In this document: in pieces, positions 35,139 through 44,108 of the stretch
Position numbering within the stretch: position 1 is the stretch's first letter
How the letters are laid out: each line of letters opens with the position of its first letter
Assembly: GCA_944324135.1 (NCBI GenBank)
Contig: CALUVE010000002.1
Span: 51,974 to 115,973, forward strand
Length of the DNA: 64,000 bases
Source: Candidatus Gastranaerophilales bacterium
GTDB lineage: Bacteria; Cyanobacteriota; Vampirovibrionia; Gastranaerophilales; Gastranaerophilaceae
Reading direction: 5' to 3'
Notes under the pieces: generated by a model
The model's input: only the letters and a program-made list of their open reading frames with translations
The model's database searches: none
Told to the model about the DNA's origin: nothing
Position numbers and translations under genes: made by a program

Positions 35139-36453
35139 TATGTTTTCTCCCTGATTTCTTTATGTAACTCGAACTGCTCTCCAAATCACTTGTTTCAACC
35201 TCTGATTTATGATAAGCAATTATAGCCTCATTTGAGGCGTTTAAATTTTTATCACGATAAACAATACCTGCTTTTGTATTCAAGAGCCCTAAATCGTATT
35301 GCGAGAGTTCATTTTTTATAAGTGATTTATTTTTAGAAGCAATGGTTCCGATAAATTTACTTTCTGATTCATTATATATTTTACCGACATAGAACCCTGA
35401 CTCTAAGAATGCTTTTCTTACAGAGGCAGAATTTGAGTAGGTTAAAATAATTCCATCTTCATCAATTCTGTCATATAAGAGTTTGAAAAAATCTAATGTC
35501 CAGAGTGCAGGACACTTTGCTGGAGTAAAAGCATCAAGAAAGACAAAATTATAAGTATTTTTATCTTCGATGATAGCATTACGTGCATCACAAATTTTTA
35601 GGTCAAAATTAAAATCGCATAATTTCAGGCATTTTAGAGCCTTTTTATAACTTATAGATAGGTGGTTATAATATATATTATGTAAGCACACAATTAAACG
35701 TCTTAAAAGGGTATATTTGTACCCCTGATTTCTCTTAAAATTGAATAACGCGGCTATATCGCGTGCTAAAAATTCTTTGTATTTTTTATCGGTTAGTATA
35801 TGGTTGATATTTACATCTGTCAGAAATTCCGGATGGCTATTTATAATTTCTAAAAGAAAAATTATATTTGTTACAGGAGAAATTTTTGGATTACGGCTTC
35901 CTAAAAATTTTCCATTATTTATTACTGATTTTTTCGTTCTATTTGAAAATAAATACTTTATTTTTTCTCTGGGAGAGTTCTCATTGGAAATAACATTTTT
36001 TTTGTTTAAAAATTTTTCAACCCGCTCATCATGAAAAGAAAGTTTATTACTCCTGAAAAATTTCTTTCCGGTCACAATAAATGGAGATAAATAAGCAAGC
36101 GTTTTATCAGTATCTATCGCTTTGATATAAATATTAAAGTTTGATGATTTTTTATTTGTATTCTTTAAAGAAATATTATCTGAACCTATCGCAGCGGTAG
36201 TGTTATTTTTTAATAAGAAATTTTTTATAAAAAAATCTAAAAAAGTTTTTGAATTATAACCAATACCGTAACAAATATCTAAAATTTTGATTTGATTATT
36301 CTTTTTAATGAATTCAGATAACTCCATAGGCAGAACGAATTTTTCCAGCGCCTCAGACAAAGCACCGTATGTAGAGTGGTAAATATCATCTGCCTCTGGA
36401 CTGAACAGTCCTACTGAACCATCGTTTGTAAAGTATGGATAAAAAGTATACAT
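35131..36453 (-). CDS. MnmC-like SAM-dependent methyltransferase with large insertion
   Basis: The N-terminus FTNDGSVGLFSPEADDIYHS followed by TYGALSEALEKFV is the MnmC methyltransferase entry signature. The SAM motif I is LDICYGIGYNSKTFLDF. The acidic and catalytic segments LKICDARNAI and NFVFLDAFTPAKCPALW come only after about 200 more residues, most of them a Lys/Asn/Phe-rich insertion. The closing part, LTYSNSASVRKAFLESGFYV, is typical. The family methylates 5-aminomethyl-2-thiouridine at tRNA position 34. The gene is unusually AT-rich and overlaps the following flavoprotein gene by eight bases. Confidence 0.75.
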   Translation of the reverse strand: MYTFYPYFTNDGSVGLFSPEADDIYHSTYGALSEALEKFVLPMELSEFIKKNNQIKILDICYGIGYNSKTFLDFFIKNFLLKNNTTAAIGSDNISLKNTNKKSSNFNIYIKAIDTDKTLAYLSPFIVTGKKFFRSNKLSFHDERVEKFLNKKNVISNENSPREKIKYLFSNRTKKSVINNGKFLGSRNPKISPVTNIIFLLEIINSHPEFLTDVNINHILTDKKYKEFLARDIAALFNFKRNQGYKYTLLRRLIVCLHNIYYNHLSISYKKALKCLKLCDFNFDLKICDARNAIIEDKNTYNFVFLDAFTPAKCPALWTLDFFKLLYDRIDEDGIILTYSNSASVRKAFLESGFYVGKIYNESESKFIGTIASKNKSLIKNELSQYDLGLLNTKAGIVYRDKNLNASNEAIIAYHKSEVETSDLESSSSYIKKSGRKHNV

Positions 36454-36562
36454 ATATTAATTATAACAGAGCCTGTAATACGGGTAAAATTCTTTAAATA
36501 ACTTATAAATAGTCTTTTTTTATGTTTTTGTTATAATATAATTATCAGAATGAAAGGAATTT

Positions 36563-37510
36563 ATGAAAATAAGTGTTAAAGTGCCGGCAACTACTGCCAA
36601 TTTAGGACCGGGATTTGATTGTCTGGGGATGGCACTCCCTATATATAATACAATAACTATTGAGGAGACTGTATTACCCGGAACAGGTATTGAAATCAAC
36701 GTACTTGCTGACGAATCAGTTGGAGAAGAATTTTCTCTTGAACATATTCCTATGGATGAAAACAGCATTATTTATAAGGCTGTTGAGCTTTTATACAACT
36801 CAATCGGACAGTCTCCAAGCGAGCTGAAAATTAATATACATTCACAGATACCGATAGCAAGAGGGTTAGGAAGCAGTGCATCTGTCATTGTTGGCGGACT
36901 TATTGCAGCTAATAAACTACTTGGAAACCCTGCGGACGAGGCTGCTTTACTCTCTATCGCAACAGAGGTTGAAGGACACCCTGATAATATAACACCTGCG
37001 ATTGTCGGCGGGCTTGTTATTTCGGCAAAAGAAGATGATGGCAGCATTGTCTACAGAAAACTTGATTGGCCGGAAGAATGGGTAATAACTGTATGTATTC
37101 CGGAATATGAACTTGCGACTGATATCTCCCGTTCTGTTCTGCCTGAAGAAGTGCCTATGAAAGATGCCGTCTACAATGCTCAAAGAATGGCTATGTTTGT
37201 TGAAGCAATTCATACAAAAGATGCCGAATTAATGAAACTTGCGCTGAAAGACAAACTGCATCAGCCTTACAGAATGAAACTTGTGCCTGGTTTAGAAAAA
37301 ATTATACAAAGCCTGAAGCACGAGGATAACGTTCTAGGCTGTGTACTTAGCGGCGCAGGTCCGTCTATTCTCATAATATCTTTGAAAAATGACCTTGAAC
37401 GTATACGCACTATTGTCAAAGATATTTGGAATGACCTCAATCTAAAAGCAGAGATACTTACTCTTCCTGTTGAAAAGAACGGTGCTCAAATTCTTCAAGA
37501 ATCAGAATAG
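36563..37510 (+). CDS. thrB: Homoserine kinase
   Basis: This GHMP kinase of 315 residues phosphorylates homoserine for threonine synthesis. It starts with KVPATTANLGPGFDCLGMAL, the ATP loop is PIARGLGSSASVIVGGL near 95-110, and VLGCVLSGAGPSILII closes the GHMP C-terminal domain. GAAAGGAA stands seven bases before the ATG. It is not next to thrA or thrC. The gene is preceded by a TATAAT box (36533-36538) and followed by the ferredoxin gene, which has its own ribosome site. Confidence 0.93.
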   Translation: MKISVKVPATTANLGPGFDCLGMALPIYNTITIEETVLPGTGIEINVLADESVGEEFSLEHIPMDENSIIYKAVELLYNSIGQSPSELKINIHSQIPIARGLGSSASVIVGGLIAANKLLGNPADEAALLSIATEVEGHPDNITPAIVGGLVISAKEDDGSIVYRKLDWPEEWVITVCIPEYELATDISRSVLPEEVPMKDAVYNAQRMAMFVEAIHTKDAELMKLALKDKLHQPYRMKLVPGLEKIIQSLKHEDNVLGCVLSGAGPSILIISLKNDLERIRTIVKDIWNDLNLKAEILTLPVEKNGAQILQESE

Positions 37511-37592
37511 CCCTTTTGTATGCGCTTTTTGTATATTTTAATGTATTTTCACGTATGACATACTTTATATGTAAAATAAAAGGAGAAGTCAT

Positions 37593-37778
37593 ATGTGGGT
37601 TAGTATAAGAGATAATTGTGTAGGCTGCGGAGCTTGTGCAGTGATTAGTCCGGAGGTTTTTGGAATGCACGGGAGAAAAGCCGCAGTAAATCAGGACAGA
37701 GTACACTGGAATGAAGATAATTGCATTGATGCTGCTATAACCTGCCCCGTTAATGCTATTCAAATAGATGATTACTAA
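37593..37778 (+). CDS. Single-cluster 4Fe-4S ferredoxin
   Basis: This 61-residue electron carrier has one cluster motif, NCVGCGACAVISPEVF with Cys at 9, 12 and 15, and the fourth ligand in ITCPVNAI near 51. The two-cluster partner motif is missing, as in short monocluster ferredoxins. AAAAGGAG lies seven bases before the ATG, and a 15-bp terminator follows directly. It probably serves low-potential cytoplasmic redox enzymes such as the radical SAM protein downstream (inference). Confidence 0.9.
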   Translation: MWVSIRDNCVGCGACAVISPEVFGMHGRKAAVNQDRVHWNEDNCIDAAITCPVNAIQIDDY

Positions 37779-37782
37779 TACG

Positions 37783-37818
37783 AAAAGAAAACCGCTCGGT
37801 GGTGAGCGGTTTTCTTTT
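37783..37818. terminator. Bidirectional terminator
   Basis: AAAAGAAAACCGCTC (37783-37797) pairs perfectly with GAGCGGTTTTCTTTT (37804-37818), a 15-bp stem with a six-base loop. It lies between the ends of the ferredoxin gene (plus) and the 194-aa coiled-coil gene (minus) and can serve both. Confidence 0.9.
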
Positions 37819-37836
37819 TTATATAATTTTTGTTTA

Positions 37837-38421
37837 TTAGCCTTGACCCTGTCCTGTGTAATCCGGTGCCATATCTTTCGCGCCTTGTTTTTCCATTTCT
37901 TTTGCGGCTTTTTCTTGATCGTCGAGGGTTTGAATTCTTGTTTCCAAAGTTGCCTTTTCTGTTGCCAAACTGTCTTCCATATTTTTCAACGGTTCGAGTT
38001 GTGCCTCTCTGTACATATCCATCATTTGTGTAATGTATTCCTGGTTCATAGCAGACTGCTGCTGAGCCATTGATTGTGCCTGCTGGTATGCCATCTGTTG
38101 ATATTGCATACGTTCTGCATCGCTCATTGCTTTCATCTTAGCTGCTGCATCTGCATCAACATTTCCTGCTGCAGCACCGAAGATAGCTTCTAAACCTGAA
38201 CCCATACCCATTTTATTCATCTGTTGAACCATGAATATACTGGTGTTATATTTGACAGCATTCTTCATGGCGTTTTCTTGGTTTTGCAGTTGTTTTTCCA
38301 TGTCACCTATCTGTTTGGTAACACGGTTCATCTGCAATGTCACTTGCACAAGACGGTTCTGAAGCTGCCGCTTCATCTTTCCGGTCATTATTTTTAGGTA
38401 TGCGCCTGTGAAGAAACCCAT
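37837..38421 (-). CDS. Coiled-coil protein, probably exported, unknown function
   Basis: The 194-residue product starts MGFFTGAYLKIMTGKMKRQL and is almost entirely helical. Residues 18-60 form a basic coiled coil. The middle is Met/Gln/Ala-rich (MQYQQMAYQQAQSMAQQQSA), and a second acidic coiled coil ends in DYTGQGQG. It has no Sec signal, no cysteines and no known domain. Composition and promoter link it to the genes at 8941, 21243 and 50578; I infer a structural or secreted role. The ATG follows AAGGACACATC, and the transcript ends at the shared bidirectional terminator. Confidence 0.72.
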   Translation of the reverse strand: MGFFTGAYLKIMTGKMKRQLQNRLVQVTLQMNRVTKQIGDMEKQLQNQENAMKNAVKYNTSIFMVQQMNKMGMGSGLEAIFGAAAGNVDADAAAKMKAMSDAERMQYQQMAYQQAQSMAQQQSAMNQEYITQMMDMYREAQLEPLKNMEDSLATEKATLETRIQTLDDQEKAAKEMEKQGAKDMAPDYTGQGQG

Positions 38422-38456
38422 GATGTGTCCTTATTTTAGTCCTCGTAAATATATAA

Positions 38457-38513
38457 AGTATATATCAATTGATAAATTGCCTATTTATAATGAAATGTTA
38501 ACAATTTGTTACA
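38457..38513 (-). promoter_or_regulatory. Direct-repeat operator and promoter (site c)
   Basis: On the minus strand, TGTAAC-AAAT-TGTTAACA spans 38513-38496, then TATACT at 38462-38457 within ATATACTTTATATAT. The -10 context is identical over 15 bases to site a, and the repeat-to-box distance (33) is nearly the same (34). The intergenic region 38422-38622 holds this and the divergent promoter of the AI-2E-family gene. Confidence 0.55.
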
Positions 38514-38622
38514 ATTGGCTGAAAATCAGTTCACATAAGATAGAGTAAACAGTTATATAATTGCTCAATTAAAATTTTTGGTATATACTTGTTAAGTAAT
38601 TTTATCTCAAGGAGATATCTGT

Positions 38623-39651
38623 ATGTTTAAATCATTTTTTACTGTTAAAAATATTTTATTTTTTGTTTCAATAATTGCTCTGCTATTCATAATCCCTAAA
38701 ATAGCAGGAATATTACTGTTATTTTTTGCATCATACGTTATTGCCTGCGCGTTAAATCCATATGTTGAAAAATTACAAAACAGAAAAGTAAATAGAGCAG
38801 TCGCAGCATCAATTGTACTGACAGCCAGCTGTGCGGGCGTAATCGCAGTATTTCTTCCAATATTTTTAATTGCGTTCAAGGAAATAAAAACATTTACAAC
38901 GATTTTGCCAGCAAAAATCCAGATGCTGACTAATTATCTCATAAACCTTGATATATTCGGTTTGAGCATACAAGATATATTTGATAAAGGCTTTCAGCTT
39001 GATAAAACCACAGATATTGCACAGAACATATTCAACCAATCGTGGAATTTCACGATGGCACTCGGGGAATTTTTCGTATTAGCACTTGCAATTGCAATGA
39101 TAGTATTCTACCTGCTTGTTGACAAAAATTACCTTAAAGATAAATTTGTCGAGTTATTCCCTCAAAACCTCAAAGATAAGGCTCTGACAATCCTCAAATC
39201 TATAAGTATGAAAGTAGGCAGTTATATCAGAGCACAGATAATATCAATGCTTGCGGTCGGAATTATGGTAACTGTTTACCTCTGGTTTATGAGAATAGAT
39301 TATGCAATTCTTCTGGGGCTAATTTCAGGTATCCTTGATATTATACCTATACTCGGGCCTGCAATCGCTCTCGCTGTTATTGTGCTGGTTGCATATCAGC
39401 TTGGAATAACCAAGGTAATCATCGCTATAATATTATTTTTAGTCGTTCAACAGCTGTCTAATTACATTGTAAGACCGTTTTTATTCGGCAAGTTCATGAA
39501 ATTACACCCGCTGACAATGTTTTTTGCATTGTTTGTAGGTCAACAGTTTCTCGGGTTATGGGGGGTTATTCTCGCGCCCGCACTCGCTGCAACTGTTTGT
39601 GTATTGATTGACGAACTTTATATACTTCCAATTAACAGCAATAATGAGTAA
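38623..39651 (+). CDS. AI-2E/PerM-family transporter
   Basis: The 342-residue membrane protein has about eight transmembrane helices. Features of the YdiK/PerM/TqsA family are the N-terminal LLFFASYVIACALNPYVEKL, a soluble linker with ILPAKIQMLTNYLINL, and the conserved LGLISGILDIIPILGPAIAL and LHPLTMFFALFVGQQFLGLW. Members export quorum signal, ions or small solutes; the substrate here is unknown. AAGGAG stands nine bases before the ATG. The radical SAM gene follows after six bases, so they are probably co-transcribed. Confidence 0.88.
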   Translation: MFKSFFTVKNILFFVSIIALLFIIPKIAGILLLFFASYVIACALNPYVEKLQNRKVNRAVAASIVLTASCAGVIAVFLPIFLIAFKEIKTFTTILPAKIQMLTNYLINLDIFGLSIQDIFDKGFQLDKTTDIAQNIFNQSWNFTMALGEFFVLALAIAMIVFYLLVDKNYLKDKFVELFPQNLKDKALTILKSISMKVGSYIRAQIISMLAVGIMVTVYLWFMRIDYAILLGLISGILDIIPILGPAIALAVIVLVAYQLGITKVIIAIILFLVVQQLSNYIVRPFLFGKFMKLHPLTMFFALFVGQQFLGLWGVILAPALAATVCVLIDELYILPINSNNE

Positions 39652-39657
39652 ATTTTT

Positions 39658-41205
39658 ATGCCCAAAGATATTTATTTGTACAATTCAATAACTAATAAAA
39701 ATGCTGATTTCACACTGTGGATGGCATTTCCGGGTCCTAAATCTTTTGCGCTCTCTTCATTAGGTTTTCTGTGGGTGTACAAAGGAATTGACGAAATGGC
39801 GGATGTAAATGCTGAAATGATTTTTTCCGATACGGATAAAACTGTTTACTCCCCTCAAAATGTTGATATTTTGGGATTTTCATTCTCATTTGACATGGAT
39901 TTTCTAACAATTTTTTCAATGCTGGAAAAATATAAATATCCTCTAAAGGCAGCAGAAAGAGATGAAAATTGCCCTCTAGTATTTGCTGGCGGGCCAGTTG
40001 TGAGTGCAAATCCTGAACCGTATAAAGATTTTTTTGATTTTATCATAATAGGTGACGGTGAAGATGTTAATCTGGAAGTCGTCAGGTTGTGTAAAGAGAA
40101 TAAAGATAAAAGCAGACATGAAATTTTAAAAATGCTTTCATCTATTGATGGTGTTTATGTTCCGTCTGCGAGTCAAAAATCCGTAAAAAAACTGACCAAA
40201 AGGCTGACTGAATGTATTTATACCCCGATATTGAGCGACAATGCCTTTTTTAAAAATACTTTTATTGTAGAAGTTGCACGCGGATGCTCAAACCGATGCG
40301 GATTTTGCTTGGCATCTTATCTGAACCTACCGCTTCGATTCATGCCTTATGATGAGTTGATAAAAGTTATTGAACTTGGACTGTCTAAAACTAATAAAAT
40401 AGCCCTGCTCGGCGCGCAAATAAGCGCACATCCTCATTTTTACGATATTTGTCAATATATTTACGACAAAATTCAAAAGGGTGAAAAAATTGAGATGAGC
40501 GTTTCTTCACTTCGAATAGATGCAGTTAAACCTGAAATAATCAGAACACTTGCCGCTGCCGGACAAAAGAATACAACCCTTGCAATAGAAGCCGGGAGTG
40601 ACAGATTACGCAAGGTTATAAATAAAAATGTGAGTGAAGAACAAATTTTTGAAGCTGTTAAAATTTGTAGAGAAAACGGACTGAAAGGAGTCAAATTTTA
40701 TGGAATGCTCGGGCTGCCTACCGAATGCGAAGAGGATTTGCAGGAACTTCTAAGGCTTGCTGATAAGCTTAAATCAGAAAACAAAGGATTTGATATATCA
40801 TTTGGATTTTCAAGTTTTGTTCCAAAAGCAAACACTCCTTTCCAATGGTGCGGGCGTGAGGATACCAAAACTCTTGAAAATAAAGTTAATTATCTCAAAA
40901 AAGAATTTCATAAACTCGGTATTACAGCACATTTTTCAAGCATCAAATGGGATTTCTGGCAGGCAGTTTTGTCCCGCGGTGACGGTACGCTAAGCGATTT
41001 TCTCATAAACGTATATAAAAAAGGCGGCAAAATAGGTGCCTTTAAATCTGCAGCAAAAAATTGCATAGATGCAGAGTTTTTTGCACTTGCAGATTATGAC
41101 TTTGATATGAAATTACCATGGGATTTTATTGAAATTAAACCAGGAAAAGCTTTCTTAATGCAGGAAAATAAACGTCTTCTGGCTTTACAAAAAGTTACAT
41201 TGTAG
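39658..41205 (+). CDS. Radical SAM protein with B12-binding-like N-terminal domain
   Basis: The 515-residue product has an N-terminal domain like those of cobalamin-binding radical SAM enzymes (VDILGFSFSFDMDFLTIFSM, VFAGGPVVSANPEPYKDFFD, FIIIGDGE). The 4Fe-4S motif follows in EVARGCSNRCGFCLASYLN (CxxxCxxC). The TIM barrel shows the usual IEAGSDRLRKVINKNVSEEQ and GLKGVKFYGMLGLPT. Related proteins include the YgiQ/TIGR03960 types of uncertain function; a tRNA, lipid or peptide methylthio/methyl transfer is possible. It requires reduced ferredoxin. A second domain (about 400-515) has no clear match. Confidence 0.85.
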   Translation: MPKDIYLYNSITNKNADFTLWMAFPGPKSFALSSLGFLWVYKGIDEMADVNAEMIFSDTDKTVYSPQNVDILGFSFSFDMDFLTIFSMLEKYKYPLKAAERDENCPLVFAGGPVVSANPEPYKDFFDFIIIGDGEDVNLEVVRLCKENKDKSRHEILKMLSSIDGVYVPSASQKSVKKLTKRLTECIYTPILSDNAFFKNTFIVEVARGCSNRCGFCLASYLNLPLRFMPYDELIKVIELGLSKTNKIALLGAQISAHPHFYDICQYIYDKIQKGEKIEMSVSSLRIDAVKPEIIRTLAAAGQKNTTLAIEAGSDRLRKVINKNVSEEQIFEAVKICRENGLKGVKFYGMLGLPTECEEDLQELLRLADKLKSENKGFDISFGFSSFVPKANTPFQWCGREDTKTLENKVNYLKKEFHKLGITAHFSSIKWDFWQAVLSRGDGTLSDFLINVYKKGGKIGAFKSAAKNCIDAEFFALADYDFDMKLPWDFIEIKPGKAFLMQENKRLLALQKVTL

Positions 41206-41238
41206 CAAAAAAAAGTCAGGCATGTTGTTTTAATATAT

Positions 41239-42849
41239 ATGTTAGAAAGTAAAGTGAACTTAAATCTGCAGAATGATTTTCTGTTGAATCGAACAGGTAG
41301 TACTGTACCGAAAAAACAAACTGAACAGACAGTTTCAGCTGAGGATAAGCATACAAAAAAATCCAGAATTTTCTGGTCTGCATCAGCAGCTGCAGCATTA
41401 ATTGCTACAGTAACAGGCGGCATATATTATCTTAGACGCGGCAGAGGTATGCCTGACGCAGGTGATGAAATCAGCACTATCGCAGAAGAAATTGCTCATT
41501 CAGAAACTGTTCAAAATATTATAAACAAAAAATTCGATTTCAGTTTTGGAGAAAGCTTTTTCTCAAACCTCATGCCTCAAAAACTCAAAACTCCGGAAAA
41601 AATTGTAGTTGATAATCATGAAAGTTTACTTACAAATATTATTAAATCCGGTGCAGATGAACACAGAGTACTCAAATTTAATGATGATATGAGCTTTATG
41701 CAGGTTATAAACGGTGATAATATTATGAATATTTTAAGACCTGCAGATGGTGAATTCAGCCAGATTAGCGAATTATTCATAGGAAACAACCTGACGCCGA
41801 TTATTAATAAACAAGGCAGAAGTACAAATGTATTAAAGATTGACGGTTTCAGACCAATTGAATATAACCCGCAAACTGGTATGGTTACCGCTTCTGACAT
41901 AAATAAATCAGTCGCTCAAAAGGTTGTAAGACAATACGATTTAGACAATTTTCTGGATTGTTATGAATTAGCAGCTGTCAAACCTCTCGGGAACACAATG
42001 GAGCCAGCTACCTATAGTGAAAAACTATTAAGCAGGTGGCGCCATAAACTTGATATTGATTCTACAATTGATGATATAGCAACACAAACAGGAAAATCAA
42101 AAGAAGAAGTCTATAAAATTATACATTCACAGAAATTCCGCGACATAGTAAGAAATCAGCAGGAAATTATAGACGACGGCTATAACGAAGTTTGCGAAAT
42201 TCTACATAATGATTTTGGGCTAAAGCCGGATATACAAAAACCTCTGACAAACTACAAAGATGTTCTGAAAGCCTATGCAAGCAGAGGTACAATCGCGCGC
42301 GGTTCTATCAGAAATCACGTTGTTGACGGTTTTGATATGACACCCAAAATGACAAACTGCACGCACATTTATAACACAGAATTCGGCTCTGATAAAGCCT
42401 GTTTAGGGGGACATTATACATACAATCCTGACAAATCATTTATCAACTATAATGACGACTTTAAAAGCATAGAACGATACACGCCTGCAAAAATAACAGA
42501 CACACATCCTAAATATACTACTCTTACATCTGAAAAAGGCGGTTTTATGCTGATTGAACGCCCGTCAAACAATGAACTTACGCTGGTAAACAGTACAGGC
42601 GAAAATATGCTTAGAATAAAATATCAGGGCGATATAAAAGCCCCTAAAATTGAACAAGCTGAACTCACTTCTAAAGTACAAGAAATAGACGGTGTCTCCG
42701 GCCTGGAAGCAATTAAAAAAATATCTGCTGACAATGAAACACTCAAATCAATCCTTATCAACTTTGAACAGGATATGTATCTCAGCAAATCTGCCCTTGC
42801 ACAAAAACAGCTTGAGCTATTTAATGAACTTCTTACAAAACTGCTTTAA
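41239..42849 (+). CDS. Membrane-anchored protein of unknown function (536 aa)
   Basis: The product has a 45-residue hydrophilic N-terminus, one transmembrane helix (about 47-67: ASAAAALIATVTGGIYYLRR) and a large C-terminal region without any domain I recognise. In that region, TATYSEKLL-like helices and DMTPKMTNCTHIYNTEFGSD stand out. A basic residue cluster after the helix suggests the C-terminal part is cytoplasmic if a positive-inside rule holds. No good ribosome site is seen before the ATG; a GTG at 41254 is an alternative. It converges with the phosphatase-like gene, overlapping by four bases. Confidence 0.65.
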   Translation: MLESKVNLNLQNDFLLNRTGSTVPKKQTEQTVSAEDKHTKKSRIFWSASAAAALIATVTGGIYYLRRGRGMPDAGDEISTIAEEIAHSETVQNIINKKFDFSFGESFFSNLMPQKLKTPEKIVVDNHESLLTNIIKSGADEHRVLKFNDDMSFMQVINGDNIMNILRPADGEFSQISELFIGNNLTPIINKQGRSTNVLKIDGFRPIEYNPQTGMVTASDINKSVAQKVVRQYDLDNFLDCYELAAVKPLGNTMEPATYSEKLLSRWRHKLDIDSTIDDIATQTGKSKEEVYKIIHSQKFRDIVRNQQEIIDDGYNEVCEILHNDFGLKPDIQKPLTNYKDVLKAYASRGTIARGSIRNHVVDGFDMTPKMTNCTHIYNTEFGSDKACLGGHYTYNPDKSFINYNDDFKSIERYTPAKITDTHPKYTTLTSEKGGFMLIERPSNNELTLVNSTGENMLRIKYQGDIKAPKIEQAELTSKVQEIDGVSGLEAIKKISADNETLKSILINFEQDMYLSKSALAQKQLELFNELLTKLL

Positions 42850-43469
42850 ACAGGTGTATAATCTGAATACATCAAACTTGCCCACCCGTCATAATAGCTA
42901 ATTTGGGTCGCAGAACCTGTTTTTATGTAAATTCTCTGTAATGAACTTGCCGGAATATCAAGAGCGAGACAAATAGCAGCTTTGATAATATCTTTATGAG
43001 TGACAATAATAATTCTTGCACCTTGATTTTCGGCAACAATTTTATCTATAACAACTTTTACACGTGCAATAAACTCAGAAATACTTTCAGCATCTTCCGG
43101 AGTTCTGATTTCCGGTTGTGTAATCAATCGCTTCAAATCCTCAGGGCACTTTTCTTCAAGCTGCTCAAAGGTCATATTGTTGAAGCCTCCGCATTTTCTC
43201 GGATGCAAGTCCTCAACAATTTCAAAGTCCTGCTTGTAAATCTTAGCGACCATCTGTGCAGTCTGCATTGCACGTGTTGCAGGAGATGAATAAATTTTGT
43301 TATTTTTAATTCCGCGTTTTTTTAAATAATCACAAATTCTTTCGACTTCCTCAACCCCAGCTTCACTCAACGGCGGGTAATTTTCCGAATCGGTAAGGCG
43401 GTTATCCTCTGAGAAAATGGTGCCGCCATTGCATATATAAGTTATTTTACATTTTCTGTCAAAATACAT
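42846..43469 (-). CDS. Histidine phosphatase-superfamily protein lacking the catalytic RHG motif
   Basis: The 207-residue product has the phosphoglycerate mutase/histidine phosphatase fold: LSEAGVEEVERICDYLKKRG, SSPATRAMQTAQMVAKIY (Arg66 retained) and IIIVTHKDIIKAAICLALDI (second His, H158, retained). The motif that should be RHG near the N-terminus reads C13-N14-G15 (TYICNGGT), so the phospho-accepting His is Asn and the substrate Arg is Cys. It is probably catalytically inactive or altered, perhaps a phosphosugar-binding pseudoenzyme. The raw bases (TGC AAT GGC) leave no ambiguity of frame. Confidence 0.82.
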   Translation of the reverse strand: MYFDRKCKITYICNGGTIFSEDNRLTDSENYPPLSEAGVEEVERICDYLKKRGIKNNKIYSSPATRAMQTAQMVAKIYKQDFEIVEDLHPRKCGGFNNMTFEQLEEKCPEDLKRLITQPEIRTPEDAESISEFIARVKVVIDKIVAENQGARIIIVTHKDIIKAAICLALDIPASSLQRIYIKTGSATQISYYDGWASLMYSDYTPV

Positions 43470-43544
43470 ATTACACCTCTTTTGTAATAATTATATCACA
43501 CATTTCCTTTTTTGTTGTATCATAAGAAAAAAGGAGATTTTATC

Positions 43545-44039
43545 ATGAGAGGCAAAGCATTCAAATTCGGAGACAACATATCAACAGACCACATAGCACC
43601 CGGCAGACTTTTTCACCTGCGCTCAAACCTGCCGGAATTTGCAAAACACGTTCTGGAAGATGCTGATCCTGAATTTGCCTCAAAAATGCAAAAAGGTGAT
43701 TTTGTTGTAGCCGGCTCTAACTTCGGACTTGGCTCGTCCCGTGAACACGCGCCTCAAATAATTAAAATTGCCGGTGTTGGCGCTGTTATAGCAAAATCAT
43801 TTGCAAGAATTTTCTATCGCAACGCAATAAATATCGGGCTTCTTGCAATTGAAGCTGACACTGACGCAATTGACGCAGGAGATGAACTGGATTTGGATAT
43901 AGAAAAAGGTATCCTTAAAGACCTCACAAACGGCGCAATTATTCCTATTGAACCACTTCCGCCTGTTATGATAAAACTTCTCAATGACGGCGGTCTGGTT
44001 GAACATATTAAAAAATACGGCGATTTTAAACTATCATAA
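43545..44039 (+). CDS. leuD: 3-isopropylmalate dehydratase small subunit
   Basis: LeuD is the swivelling domain that, with LeuC, isomerises isopropylmalate (or homoaconitate) in leucine synthesis. The 164-residue product has DNISTDHIAPGRLFHL, the substrate loop AGSNFGLGSSREHAPQIIK and SFARIFYRNAINIGLL. I take the ATG at 43545 with AAAAAAGGAG nine bases upstream; the frame extends to 43512 without a ribosome site. leuC is not adjacent. The substrate could be homoaconitate or 2,3-dimethylmalate in some relatives. Confidence 0.9.
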   Translation: MRGKAFKFGDNISTDHIAPGRLFHLRSNLPEFAKHVLEDADPEFASKMQKGDFVVAGSNFGLGSSREHAPQIIKIAGVGAVIAKSFARIFYRNAINIGLLAIEADTDAIDAGDELDLDIEKGILKDLTNGAIIPIEPLPPVMIKLLNDGGLVEHIKKYGDFKLS

Positions 44040-44073
44040 TCAAGCAATATGTTACAAAATATAAGTATTTTGC

Positions 44074-44102
44074 TTGACAGCTGATTATGCTTGGTATTTA
44101 AT
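44074..44102 (+). promoter_or_regulatory. Strong promoter for rpsL-rpsG
   Basis: TTGACA at 44074-44079 and TTTAAT at 44097-44102 have a 17-base spacer. The predicted start, near 44109, leaves a leader of about 193 nt ahead of rpsL. Confidence 0.7.
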
Positions 44103-44108
44103 AGAATC

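Noticed and set aside
41239..41298. N-terminus of the 536-aa membrane protein as another member of the M-[KQR]-[IV] motif group
   Set aside because: It starts MLESKVNLNLQNDF, or MNLNLQNDF from a GTG; neither fits the pattern well enough, although the topology resembles the 56214 protein.
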